Of a stretch of DNA of 64,000 bases, positions 42,124 through 50,481 are shown one piece after another. This stretch comes from Palauibacter sp022826685 (GTDB lineage Bacteria; Gemmatimonadota; Gemmatimonadetes; Palauibacterales; Palauibacteraceae). Every line of letters begins with the position of its first letter. Within the stretch, counting starts at the first letter, position 1. The notes beneath the pieces were generated by a model that was given only the letters and a program-made list of their open reading frames with translations, did not search any database and had not been told where the DNA came from. The translations under genes were made by a program, and so were the position numbers. Location of the stretch: assembly GCF_965221685.1 (NCBI RefSeq), contig NZ_OZ244907.1; one strand, given 5' to 3'.

Positions 42124-42486
42124 CTACGCGCTCCAGGGGTAGCTGTCCTCAAAAGCTTCGTCGAAGCTGAAGAGCCCCTCGAAGTCCTCTCGCGAATCGT
42201 CGGGTTGTTTGATCAGCACTCCACATTCAACCAGCGCGAAGACGATCTCGCCGATGTCCGTCGTGCCGTGCACACCCCAATGTTCGAGTACGGTCCGCGC
42301 CAGAGGGCCGAACCGCTCCAGCGCGAGTTCCCGGACCGCGTCTGCGACCTCGGCGCCGCTGATGTGACGAGGCAGTTCGAGGCTGGACAGCCGGCGCTGG
42401 AGGGCGGAGAGCAGAAACAGGTATGCGGCTTCCGTATACCTGGGGTTGCCCTTCCTGATGCCCGTCAGAACCCCCGCTGTGTCCAC
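42124..42486 (-). CDS. Minf_1886 family protein (conserved, unknown function)
   Basis: 120 aa, GTG start preceded by GAGG 9 bases upstream. It matches the Minf_1886/TIGR04138-type family first noted in Planctomycetes and Verrucomicrobia: NPRYTEAAYLFLLSALQRRL, HISGAEVADAVRELALERFG, TVLEHWGVHGTTDIGEIVF and a DSREDFEGLFSFDEAFE end. First gene after a promoter at 42557-42586, upstream of a zinc-ribbon gene. No function is known. Confidence 0.85.
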   Translation of the reverse strand: MDTAGVLTGIRKGNPRYTEAAYLFLLSALQRRLSSLELPRHISGAEVADAVRELALERFGPLARTVLEHWGVHGTTDIGEIVFALVECGVLIKQPDDSREDFEGLFSFDEAFEDSYPWSA

Positions 42487-42556
42487 CTTTTCTCACCTCG
42501 TCCCGGGCCCCTTTTTCCGGCCTTGGCGTGCACTGCCCACAAGGACATGAAGGGCA

Positions 42557-42586
42557 AAGTTAGACAGGGGAAAAAGTTGGCGTCAA
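42557..42586 (-). promoter_or_regulatory. Promoter of the Minf_1886-nnr-thiL operon
   Basis: Minus-strand TTGACG (42581-42586) is five of six with the housekeeping -35; 17-18 bp later comes CTAACT/TAACTT (42557-42563). Predicted start about 64 bases before the Minf_1886 GTG. It lies in the 129-bp gap after glyA, so it separates the two operons. Confidence 0.55.
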
Positions 42587-42615
42587 GCTACGCTCTCGCC
42601 GCGAACGCCGTCGTT

Positions 42616-43893
42616 CTACGGATAAAGCGGGTAATCCGCGCACAACGTCCGGACCTCGGAGTCCACCGCCGAGAGCGTCGCATCATCGCCTTCGGAGCGC
42701 AGCGCACGGTGCATGAGGTCGGCGATTCTCTCCATTTCGTTCTCGCCCATGGAGCGGGTCGACACCGCCGCCGTCCCGATCCTGATGCCGGAGGCCACGA
42801 AGGGCGAACGGGTCTCGAACGGCACGGTGTTCTTGTTGACGGTGATGCCCGCCCGACCCAGGAGAGCCTCCGCATCCCTGCCGGTGAGATCCGTCGTCCG
42901 GAGGTCCACGAGGAGGAGGTGCGTATCCGTCCCTCCCGCCACGAGGTCGTAGCCGTGTTCGGCGAGCCGCCGTCCCAGAGCGCGGGCGTTGCGCACGACG
43001 AGGTCCGAGTATTCGCCGAACTCGGGGCGCAGGGCCTCCCCGAGCGCGACCGCCTTTGCGGCGATCACATGCATCAGGGGACCGCCTTGGAGTCCGGGGA
43101 ACACGGCCTTGTCGACCGCCTTCGCGTGCTCCTCGCGGCACAGGATGAGCCCGCCCCGCGGCCCGCGCAGCGTCTTGTGCGTCGTCGTCGTGACGACATC
43201 CGCGTGCGGCACCGGGGATGGATGGTGTCCCGTCGCCACGAGACCCGCGATGTGCGCCATGTCCACGAGGACGGCGGCGCCGCATTCCTCGGCGATCTCC
43301 GCGAAACGGCCGAAATCGATGCGTCGCGGGTAGGCGCTGGCGCCCGCGATGATGACGGAGGGACGCACCTCCAGCGCAGTCGCCCGGAGGGCGTCGTAGT
43401 CGATCGTCCGATCCGAGGCTCGCACTCCATAGGGGACGACGCGGTACCAGAGACCCGAGAAGTTCACGTGCGAACCGTGCGTCAGGTGCCCCCCGTGCGA
43501 GAGATCCATCCCGAGGAGCGTCGCCCCTGGTTCGGTGAGCGCCTGAAGCGCGGTCATGTTCGCTCCGGAGCCGCTGTGCGTCTGGACGTTGCTGTGGTCC
43601 GCCCCGAACAGCCGGTGCGCGCGCTCACGGGCAAGATTCTCGACCTCGTCCACGAACTCGCAGCCGCCGTAGTAACGGCGCCCGGGATAGCCCTCCGCGT
43701 ACTTGTTCGTCATCACGGAGCCGGTCGCCTCGAGCACTCCCCGCGACACGAAGTTCTCGCTCGCGATCAACTCGAGACCCGTGCGCTGTCTCTCGAGCTC
43801 CCGGTCAATCGAGGCCGCCACCGCGGGATCCGTCTCGCGGAGCGGGCGTGGGTCCAGGGCGCCGATGGCTCTGCGTTCGGCCGTCGCACTCAC
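42616..43893 (-). CDS. glyA: Serine hydroxymethyltransferase
   Basis: PLP enzyme interconverting serine and glycine with tetrahydrofolate, 425 aa. IASENFVSRGVLEATGS, NKYAEGYPGRRYYGGCE, HSGSGANMTAL, LVDMAHIAGLVATG and the PLP-lysine site TTTTHKTLRGPRGG are all intact. GTG start overlapping the acyl-CoA dehydrogenase stop (GTGA), so it is the last gene of the Rex operon; why it belongs there is unclear. Confidence 0.98.
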   Translation of the reverse strand: MSATAERRAIGALDPRPLRETDPAVAASIDRELERQRTGLELIASENFVSRGVLEATGSVMTNKYAEGYPGRRYYGGCEFVDEVENLARERAHRLFGADHSNVQTHSGSGANMTALQALTEPGATLLGMDLSHGGHLTHGSHVNFSGLWYRVVPYGVRASDRTIDYDALRATALEVRPSVIIAGASAYPRRIDFGRFAEIAEECGAAVLVDMAHIAGLVATGHHPSPVPHADVVTTTTHKTLRGPRGGLILCREEHAKAVDKAVFPGLQGGPLMHVIAAKAVALGEALRPEFGEYSDLVVRNARALGRRLAEHGYDLVAGGTDTHLLLVDLRTTDLTGRDAEALLGRAGITVNKNTVPFETRSPFVASGIRIGTAAVSTRSMGENEMERIADLMHRALRSEGDDATLSAVDSEVRTLCADYPLYP

Positions 43894-45083
43894 ACGTATC
43901 CCCTCTCTCTGTAGAGTTGCCGCGCGATCAGGCTGCGGTGCATTTCGTTGGCTCCCTCGTAGATCTCGGTGACCTTCGCGTCCCGGAAGAGACGTTCGAC
44001 GGGGTACTCCCGCGAGTATCCATAGCCCCCGAACACCTGCACGGCCTCGCGGGCGTTCGTCATCGCGGTCTCGCTCGCGAACAACTTGGCCACGCTGGAG
44101 AGGCGGCGCGCCCGCGGGTCGCCCAATGTGTGCGCGGCGGCTGCACGCTCGAGGAGTCCCCGGGCGGCCTCGAGCCGGGTCACCATGTCGCCGAGCTTGA
44201 ATTCCATCCCCTGAAAGTCGCGAAGTGAACTCCCGAACTGGCGTCGAGTCTCCGCGTATTCGAACGCCGCGTCCACCGCAGCCGAGGCGATCCCGAGCGC
44301 CTGCGCCGCGATCCCGAGCCGGCCCGCCTCGAGGCCTTCGAGCGCGTAGCTGAAGCCCCGGTTCACCTCTCCGACCATAAGTTCTTTCGGTAAAAAGACA
44401 TCCTTCAGGGACAAAGCGACCGTTTCCGAACCTCGCTGTCCCATCTTTTTCTCTTTCCTGCCGACCGACAATCCGTCCGTCCCGGCCGGCAGGAGAAAGG
44501 CGCTGATGCCCCGCGATCCACGCCGGTCATCCGCCGTGTCCGTCCTGGCGAAAATCAACACGACATCGGCGGACGCGCCGTTCGTCACCCACATCTTCTC
44601 CCCGTTGAGAATCCAGCCGCCGTCCGCGGGTGTGGCCTGCGTCCGAAGCGCCGCGGCATCCGTTCCGGAACCGGCTTCGGAGAGGGAGAAGGCGCCGAGC
44701 AGCTCTCCACTGGCCATCCTGGGGAGCCACTCCTCTCGCTGTGCCTCGCTTCCCCGGCGCAGGAGAATCGCGGCGGCGAGCGAATTGTGAATGCTGACGG
44801 AGACGGCGACCCCGGCATCGCCCCACGCGAGTTCCTCCAGCACGTAGAGGTACGTGACGAGATCGAGCCCGAGGCCGTCGTACCGCTCCGGCACCCGCAT
44901 GGCGAGGAAGCCGAGCTCGCCCAGTTCCCGGTGGATCGCGGCATCGAAGCGGTCCTCGTTCGCGTCCCGGGCTTCCGCCGTGGGCTGCAAGCGCTCTTCG
45001 GCGAACTGGCGGGCGAGCGTGAGAATCTGCTCCGCCTCGGAGGAGAGTTCGAGGGCAGACCAGGAGCGGCGGCCGGTCATCAT
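43890..45083 (-). CDS. acd: Acyl-CoA dehydrogenase (short/butyryl type)
   Basis: FAD enzyme, 397 aa. FSLSEAGSGTDAAAL (FAD/substrate loop), KMWVTNGASADVVLIFART, the RQFGSSLRDFQGMEFKLGDM region, QVFGGYGYSREYPVERLFRD and the catalytic-Glu motif IYEGANEMHRSLIARQL. The start is ATG 45083, which overlaps the hbd stop (ATGA); a longer frame is an hbd shadow. With thiolase and hbd it suggests a butyryl-CoA route or beta-oxidation. Confidence 0.94.
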   Translation of the reverse strand: MMTGRRSWSALELSSEAEQILTLARQFAEERLQPTAEARDANEDRFDAAIHRELGELGFLAMRVPERYDGLGLDLVTYLYVLEELAWGDAGVAVSVSIHNSLAAAILLRRGSEAQREEWLPRMASGELLGAFSLSEAGSGTDAAALRTQATPADGGWILNGEKMWVTNGASADVVLIFARTDTADDRRGSRGISAFLLPAGTDGLSVGRKEKKMGQRGSETVALSLKDVFLPKELMVGEVNRGFSYALEGLEAGRLGIAAQALGIASAAVDAAFEYAETRRQFGSSLRDFQGMEFKLGDMVTRLEAARGLLERAAAAHTLGDPRARRLSSVAKLFASETAMTNAREAVQVFGGYGYSREYPVERLFRDAKVTEIYEGANEMHRSLIARQLYRERGYV

Positions 45084-45946
45084 GCCGCGGGGTAGTCGTA
45101 GAAGCCGCGACCGGACTTCCGGCCCAGCCGTCCGGCGGCGACGTACTTCGCGAGCAGCGGACAGGGACGGTACTTGGAGTCGCCGAGTTCCGCGTGCAGG
45201 ACGCGCATGATCGCGAGGCACGTGTCCAGTCCGATGAGGTCGGCGAGCGCAAGCGGTCCCATGGGGTGGTGCATGCCGAGCTTCATCACGGTGTCCACCG
45301 CCTCGGCCTCCGCCACGCCCTCCATGAGACAATACACGGCTTCGTTGATCATCGGCATCAGGATCCGGTTGGCGATGAAGCCGGGATAGTCGTTCGCCAG
45401 GACCGCCGTCTTCGAGAGCCGCGCGCAGAGGCCGAGAGTCAGGTCCGCCGTGTCGTCGGAGGTCTCGAGCCCCCGAATGACCTCGACGAGACGCATGACG
45501 GGCACGGGGTTCATGAAGTGCATCCCGATCACGCGCCCCGGGTCGGCGGCGTGCGAGGCGATGAGGGTGATGGAGATCGAACTCGTGTTCGACGCGAGCA
45601 GCGTCTCCGGACTCACGACGGCGGACAACTCCTCGAAGAGCCTGAACTTGAGCGTCGGGTCCTCGCTGGCGGCCTCCACGACGACTTCCGCGTCACCGAG
45701 CGCCCCCAGCGACCGCTCCGTCGTGATCCGGTCGAGCGCCGCCCCGGCCTCTTCGGTGGAGATGAACTCCCGGCGGGCCTGGCGCTCGAGGTTTCGCTCG
45801 ATGGAGACGCGCGCCGGGCCGAGCGCTTCCGGCGCCACGTCCACGAGGCGGACCTCGATGCCGGCGAGCGCGAAGACGTGGGCAATGCCGCTTCCCATCG
45901 TCCCCGCGCCGACGACGCCGACGCGCGACACTTCACCCGCTCGCAT
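45080..45946 (-). CDS. hbd: 3-hydroxybutyryl-CoA dehydrogenase
   Basis: NAD(P)-dependent 3-hydroxyacyl-CoA dehydrogenase, 288 aa. Rossmann motif GVVGAGTMGSGIAH near the start, EAASEDPTLKFRLFEEL, ASNTSSISIT, the catalytic IGMHFMNPVPVM and YPGFIANRILMPMINEA. I chose ATG 45946 because GGGAG lies 5 bases upstream; it overlaps the CPBP gene end by 14 bp. ATGs at 45961 and 45967 are less likely. Confidence 0.95.
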   Translation of the reverse strand: MRAGEVSRVGVVGAGTMGSGIAHVFALAGIEVRLVDVAPEALGPARVSIERNLERQARREFISTEEAGAALDRITTERSLGALGDAEVVVEAASEDPTLKFRLFEELSAVVSPETLLASNTSSISITLIASHAADPGRVIGMHFMNPVPVMRLVEVIRGLETSDDTADLTLGLCARLSKTAVLANDYPGFIANRILMPMINEAVYCLMEGVAEAEAVDTVMKLGMHHPMGPLALADLIGLDTCLAIMRVLHAELGDSKYRPCPLLAKYVAAGRLGRKSGRGFYDYPAA

Positions 45947-46838
45947 CGAGACTCCCACCATTGTCATCGGGGCTTCCCGTCGTCGTCGACAACCGGGAAC
46001 CGGATCGGCTTCGCGACCCCGCGACCCGCCACAGCCACGCGGTCCCGAGTACCGTCGCGAAGGTGATCATCAGCGCCCCCTCCGGCCCGAACGCACCGCC
46101 CGTCCACAGTACCGGGCCCGTGACGGCGGCTTCGAGGCCGGAGACCGACACGTCGAGCCCGCTCACGGGCAGACCACTCGCCGCCATCACCCAGTTCCAG
46201 CCGAAGTGGAGCCCCGTGACGAACCACAGGCTGCCCGAACGCCAGTACGCCACGCCGAGCAACACGCCGGCAAGCGTCAGGTTGACGAGCGCGAGCGGTG
46301 TCACCCCCGGGTTGGCGCCGTGCACGAGGCCGAACGCCACCGAGGTCGCGGCCACGGCGGGAACGGGCCCGAACCGGAGGTGGAGGACGCGGAAGGGATA
46401 CCCGCGAAAAAGGAGTTCCTCCGTGAACGCCGCCACCAGCAGGAGGGCCGAGACGTTCAATCCCTCGAGGACCGGTGCGGCTGACACGGTCCACGAGACC
46501 CAGCCCGGTGCGATCAGGGCGAGAATGGCGGCGCCGATGATCGCTAGGCCCGCCAGCACGCCGGAACCGAGTTCCAGGAGGCCCGGTGGTCCGGGCCTCA
46601 ACCCGAGCGCGGACAGCGGACGCCTGTCGATGCCGACCGCCAGCAGCCAGGTGGCCGCGCACGCGGCGACGAGCACGGGCGCGACGGTCCGCCAGTCGAT
46701 GGACTCCGCCGCCTCGGCGCCCGGCAGGCCGGCGATGACCGCGGTCGCGAACCCGAACACGAGTCCGAAGGCGATGAAGAGACCGGCGAATGCCGCCAGC
46801 CGCCCGGCCCAGGCCCAGCCTTCGGGCTTCACGTTCAT
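45933..46838 (-). CDS. CPBP-family (CAAX-like) intramembrane metalloprotease
   Basis: 301 aa with about eight hydrophobic helices. All CPBP/ABI motifs are present: EELLFRGYPFRVL (EExxxR), FGLVHGANP (FxxxH) and HFGWNWVMA (HxxxN). Substrate unknown. The ATG overlaps the thiolase stop (ATGA), placing an intramembrane protease inside an acyl-CoA metabolism operon. The Ser/Arg/Gly-rich C-terminal tail is probably disordered. Confidence 0.9.
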   Translation of the reverse strand: MNVKPEGWAWAGRLAAFAGLFIAFGLVFGFATAVIAGLPGAEAAESIDWRTVAPVLVAACAATWLLAVGIDRRPLSALGLRPGPPGLLELGSGVLAGLAIIGAAILALIAPGWVSWTVSAAPVLEGLNVSALLLVAAFTEELLFRGYPFRVLHLRFGPVPAVAATSVAFGLVHGANPGVTPLALVNLTLAGVLLGVAYWRSGSLWFVTGLHFGWNWVMAASGLPVSGLDVSVSGLEAAVTGPVLWTGGAFGPEGALMITFATVLGTAWLWRVAGSRSRSGSRLSTTTGSPDDNGGSLDASG

Positions 46839-48046
46839 CGCCGCTCCACGCTCAGCGCGACGGCGTTGCCTCCGCCAAGACACAGGGTGGCCATCCCCTG
46901 CTCGACGTCACGGTCCCGCATGGCATGGAGGAGCGTCGTGAGGATCTTCGCGCCCGAAGCCCCGATCGGGTGACCGAGGGCGATCGCCCCGCCGCGGACG
47001 TTCACGCGATCGAGATCCAGCTCCAGTTCGCGGGCGTCCGCGAGACACTGCACGGCGAACGCCTCGTTCATCTCCACGAGTCCGTAATCGGCGACGACCG
47101 TCCCATCGAGGGTCATGAGCTTCCGCACGGCATCGACGGGCGCGAAGAAGAGGTCGCGGGGCGCCATCGCACCCACGGAATAGGCCCGGATCCGCCCGAG
47201 GACCGGAAGGCCGTGCGCCGCGGCGTACGCTTCGGACGTGACGAGCGTGGCAGCCCCCCCGTCGTTGAGGCCGGGCGCGTTTCCGGCCGTGACGCTGGGC
47301 TCGGTGACCTCCGGCGGAGCATCGCCCGCGAAGGCGGGCCTCAGCTTTGCGAGCGCCTCGAGCGACGTGCCGCGACGCGGAGGCTCGTCCGCCTCGACCG
47401 TCACGGTCCCCCGGCGCGTCTCGATGTGGACGGGGACGACTTCCTCGGCGAATTCCCCCCCATCGATCGCGCGGATCGCCTTCTTGTGGCTACCGAGCGC
47501 GAAGGCGTCCTGGTCCTCGCGGCTCACGCCCGCCTTGTGGGCCGTGTACTCGGCGTGGCCACCCATGTGACAGGTACCGAAGGCGCACCACAGACCGTCG
47601 TGTATGAGACCGTCGACGAGCGACCGGTCTCCGAACTTCACTCCCTCCCGGTGTCCCCGGAGGAGATACGGGGCGTTCGACATCGACTCCATTCCGCCGG
47701 CCACGACGACCCGGGCGTCACCCGCCTTTATCGCCTGCGCCGCCAGCATGACGGCTTTCAGGCCGGAACCGCAGACCTTGTTCACGGTCACCGCCGGGAC
47801 CGTCACGGGCACCCCGCCCCGGATCGCCGCCTGGCGGGCGGGCGCTTGTCCGACCCCCGCCTGCACGACGTTCCCCATGATCACATCGTCGATCTCCTCC
47901 GGGTCGACGCCGGACCGGTCGACCGCTGCCGAAATCGCGAGACCGCCGAGATCCGGGGCCGCGAGGGAGGAGAGTCCGCCCATGAAGCGACCCGTGGGGA
48001 GCCGCGCGGCGGAGACGATGACCGGGGTTCTTTCGCTATCGCTCAT
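46835..48046 (-). CDS. thlA: Acetyl-CoA acetyltransferase (thiolase)
   Basis: Condenses two acetyl-CoA to acetoacetyl-CoA or the reverse, 403 aa. Nucleophile C92 in NKVCGSGLKAVM, NEAFAVQ, GGAIALGHPIGASGA and the second Cys in TLCLGGGNAVAL. Full length. It lies 6 bp after the exonuclease gene. With hbd and acd it forms the core of a butyryl-CoA/hydroxybutyryl-CoA pathway; no crotonase is in the operon. Confidence 0.96.
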   Translation of the reverse strand: MSDSERTPVIVSAARLPTGRFMGGLSSLAAPDLGGLAISAAVDRSGVDPEEIDDVIMGNVVQAGVGQAPARQAAIRGGVPVTVPAVTVNKVCGSGLKAVMLAAQAIKAGDARVVVAGGMESMSNAPYLLRGHREGVKFGDRSLVDGLIHDGLWCAFGTCHMGGHAEYTAHKAGVSREDQDAFALGSHKKAIRAIDGGEFAEEVVPVHIETRRGTVTVEADEPPRRGTSLEALAKLRPAFAGDAPPEVTEPSVTAGNAPGLNDGGAATLVTSEAYAAAHGLPVLGRIRAYSVGAMAPRDLFFAPVDAVRKLMTLDGTVVADYGLVEMNEAFAVQCLADARELELDLDRVNVRGGAIALGHPIGASGAKILTTLLHAMRDRDVEQGMATLCLGGGNAVALSVERR

Positions 48047-48052
48047 GTTCCA

Positions 48053-48946
48053 TCACTCATGCCGTCGTTCGTGTTTTTCAACCCGTTCGGAAGGCCGATC
48101 CCGCCGTTTGTCGCGCTCGCGTCGCGGAACCGGCCCGAGAGCTTTTCGGAGCGCAGGCCACGTCGTCCAGCCCCGTCGTTCCGCGTCCTCGAGCATGCGG
48201 ACGAGGATCCGGGCCGTAGCGACCGCGTCGCCCCGCGCGCGGTGCCGTTCGCGGATCTCGATCCCGTAGTAGTCGGCGACCGAGTCCAGGCCTCGACGCT
48301 CGAGTCCCGGCAGCAGCCGGCGCGCCATGTGAACCGTGCACAGCCGAGGTCCGCGCGGCAGGCCGGCCCCTGCCCGCCGCATCTCGGCCCGCAGGAAACC
48401 CCAATCGTACGCCGCGTTATGTGCAACGAAAACCCGGCCGCGCAGGTGCTCGCGCACCGGATCGCAGATCTGGGAGAAACTCGGTGCCCCGTGCGTCATC
48501 TCCGCGCGGATGCCGGTGAGGCGCGTGATCCATGGGGGAATCGCCACGCCGGCATCCACGAGCGTCGAATAGCATCCGCCGATGGCGCCACGATCCACGT
48601 CCACGATCGCGATCTCCACGACCCGGCCGTTCCCCCCCGCGACACCGCCGTTGGTCTCGACGTCCACGACCGCGTATCGGAGGTCGCGCAGCCCCCTGGC
48701 CGCCGCCTTGCGGGTCCGCCGGCTTTCCCCGGCCAGCCGCCAGGCATCGCCGTCCTCCCCGTCGCGGGCGACCTCGGGAATCCCTTCAAGCAACTGTGCG
48801 ACGAGCCGCCCGGCCATGGTCGGCGGACACCCGTGCATTCCGAGCACCTCGGCGGCGAGATCCACGGACGAGCGGGGACCATCCTCGAGGCGGCGCAGCG
48901 CCTTGCGCACCAGCACCCCGTCGGGCGCGAAGTGCATGCCCGTCAC
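48053..48946 (-). CDS. DnaQ-like 3'-5' exonuclease with N-terminal winged-helix-like part
   Basis: 297 aa from GTG 48946, which overlaps the rex stop (GTGA). Residues ~1-75 look like a small helical/winged-helix module (VLVRKALRRLEDGPRSSVDL); the DEDDh exonuclease domain follows with VVDVETNGG, HNAAYDWGFLRAEM and HRARGDAVATARIL. It ends in a basic tail. Similar to proofreading epsilon subunits, but without a polymerase context. Why it sits under Rex control is unclear. Long upstream frame to 49621 is a rex shadow. Confidence 0.88.
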   Translation of the reverse strand: MTGMHFAPDGVLVRKALRRLEDGPRSSVDLAAEVLGMHGCPPTMAGRLVAQLLEGIPEVARDGEDGDAWRLAGESRRTRKAAARGLRDLRYAVVDVETNGGVAGGNGRVVEIAIVDVDRGAIGGCYSTLVDAGVAIPPWITRLTGIRAEMTHGAPSFSQICDPVREHLRGRVFVAHNAAYDWGFLRAEMRRAGAGLPRGPRLCTVHMARRLLPGLERRGLDSVADYYGIEIRERHRARGDAVATARILVRMLEDAERRGWTTWPALRKALGPVPRRERDKRRDRPSERVEKHERRHE

Positions 48947-49590
48947 CCATCGCTCCCGGTACGCCGACCCGCCTCGGACATCAGGTAGCTCAGGCCTTCC
49001 AGTTCGAGCACGATGTCCACGGTCCGGATCGGCACGCCATTGACCTCGGAGAGTTCGATCGGCGCGAAGTTGAGGATCGCGCCCACCCCCGCGCGCTCGA
49101 GTTCCGCGGCGACCTCGGCGGCCACCTCCGTGGGGGTCGCGACGACCCCGATCTCCGCTCCGCACTCCGCGATGGCCGGCCGCAGTTCCCTCATGGGACG
49201 AATCCTGAGCCCGTGCGCCCGTGTCCCGATCTTCGCCTCGTCGACGTCGAAGGCCGCGACGACATCGAAGCCGCGCGCCGCAAGCCCGCCGTACCCGAGC
49301 AGCGCGGACCCGATCTTGCCGACACCCACCAGCGCGAGCCGCCAACTGCGCGAAAGCCCGAGGATTTCCTCCAGCGCCCGGACGAGCCCGTCGACCGAGT
49401 ATCCGCGCCCGCGTTTCCCGAACGAGCCGAAGTGGCTCAGATCTTTCCGGACCTGGGCCGAGGTGGCCCCTGAAGGTTCGGCAAGCTGCGAACTGGACAC
49501 GAACTCGACGCCGGCTCGCTCGAGGTCGCGCAACATGCGGAGATACAGGGAGAGGCGCCGAACCGTCGAATCGGAAATTCTGCCGCTCAT
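48943..49590 (-). CDS. rex: Redox-sensing transcriptional repressor Rex
   Basis: NADH/NAD+ sensor, 215 aa from ATG 49590. N-terminal winged helix (RRLSLYLRMLRDLERAG, SSSQLAEPSGATSAQVRKDLSHFGSFGKRG) and Rossmann domain with LALVGVGKIGSALLGY and the C-terminal domain-swap helix ending LSYLM. High NADH releases Rex from DNA. It is preceded by a perfect Rex operator and heads the operon to glyA, so it is very likely autoregulated. Confidence 0.97.
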   Translation of the reverse strand: MSGRISDSTVRRLSLYLRMLRDLERAGVEFVSSSQLAEPSGATSAQVRKDLSHFGSFGKRGRGYSVDGLVRALEEILGLSRSWRLALVGVGKIGSALLGYGGLAARGFDVVAAFDVDEAKIGTRAHGLRIRPMRELRPAIAECGAEIGVVATPTEVAAEVAAELERAGVGAILNFAPIELSEVNGVPIRTVDIVLELEGLSYLMSEAGRRTGSDG

Positions 49591-49598
49591 GCCCGCCC

Positions 49599-49616
49599 TT
49601 GTGAAAGGTTTCACAA
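49599..49616. promoter_or_regulatory. Rex operator
   Basis: Perfect 18-bp palindrome TTGTGAAA-GG-TTTCACAA, matching the TTGTGAA-N4-TTCACAA consensus of Rex sites. It covers the predicted transcription start of rex, 9 bp upstream of its ATG. Binding when NADH is low would block transcription of rex and the downstream thlA-hbd-acd genes. Confidence 0.9.
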
Positions 49617-49619
49617 ACC

Positions 49620-49648
49620 AAGATAGGGCCGGCCCGTGCTCAACTCAA
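49620..49648 (-). promoter_or_regulatory. rex operon promoter
   Basis: Minus-strand TTGAGT (49643-49648), 17-bp spacer, TATCTT (49620-49625). The start point falls near 49613, inside the Rex operator. The -35 overlaps the 3' end of rsmA. Confidence 0.65.
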
Positions 49649-50481
49649 CGCGACGCGCCCCCTTCCTTTCCGGCCCGAAGCGCCGCCGCCAGGCGCACGA
49701 AGGTCGGAGGATCCAGCATCTCGGGTCGCACCGCGGGATCGATCGAGAGTCGCCCCAATACCGCGTCCACATCTCCGGCGAAACTCAGCTCCGGAGCCGT
49801 GCGCAGCGTCTTCTGGAGTTGCTTCCGGCGGCGGTTGAAACACGCGCGCGTCAGCGTCCTGAGCGCCACGCGGTCCACGTCGGCGGCGTCCGGCCGCGGT
49901 TCCAGGCGAACCACCGCCGAATCGACCGCGGGGACGGGACGGAACGCCTGGCGGCCCACCCGGAAGGCAAGCGAGGCGACGGCGATCGCCTGTACCCCCA
50001 CGGAGAGCGCGCCGTACGCCTTGATGCCCGGCGGCGCGACGATGCGTTCCGCCACCTCTCTCTGCACCGTGAGCACGATACGACCGGCCGCCGGCTCGAG
50101 TTCGAGAAAGGTGAAGACGAGAGGCGACGTGATGTTGTAGGGGACATTCGACACCACGCGAACTGCGGCGGCATCCCGCACGAACTCCGAGAGTCCGATG
50201 CGAAGCGCGTCGCCTTCCACGACCTCCACGTCCGGCCGGTCCCCCCAGCGGGCGCGGAGCCCCCGGGCAAGGTCGTGATCCTTCTCGACGAGGATGAGGC
50301 GACGGCAACGGCCGACGAGGTACTGGCTGAGTTCTCCATGCCCCGGTCCCACCTCGAGCACGACGTCCGCGGATCGCGGGTCGAGTTCCCGCACGATCTT
50401 GCGCTGGATGTTCGGGTCGACCAGGAAGTTCTGGCCGAGCGCGCGCTTCGGCCGGGTGCCCTCGGCCTTCCCGGCGCTCAC
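49645..50481 (-). CDS. rsmA: 16S rRNA dimethyladenosine transferase (KsgA)
   Basis: Dimethylates A1518/A1519 of 16S rRNA, 278 aa. ALGQNFLVDPNIQRKIV, SAM motif VLEVGPGHGELSQYL, LVEKDHDL, VVSNVPYNITSPL (NxPY catalytic) and FRPVPAVDSAVVRLEPR. GTG start overlapping the SpoIIE-type gene stop (GTGA). Last gene before the rex promoter. Confidence 0.97.
   Translation of the reverse strand: MSAGKAEGTRPKRALGQNFLVDPNIQRKIVRELDPRSADVVLEVGPGHGELSQYLVGRCRRLILVEKDHDLARGLRARWGDRPDVEVVEGDALRIGLSEFVRDAAAVRVVSNVPYNITSPLVFTFLELEPAAGRIVLTVQREVAERIVAPPGIKAYGALSVGVQAIAVASLAFRVGRQAFRPVPAVDSAVVRLEPRPDAADVDRVALRTLTRACFNRRRKQLQKTLRTAPELSFAGDVDAVLGRLSIDPAVRPEMLDPPTFVRLAAALRAGKEGGASR

Noticed and set aside
48053..49621. 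522-codon reading of the exonuclease gene
   Set aside because: The first ~225 residues are rex read in another frame; the real start is the GTG at 48946.
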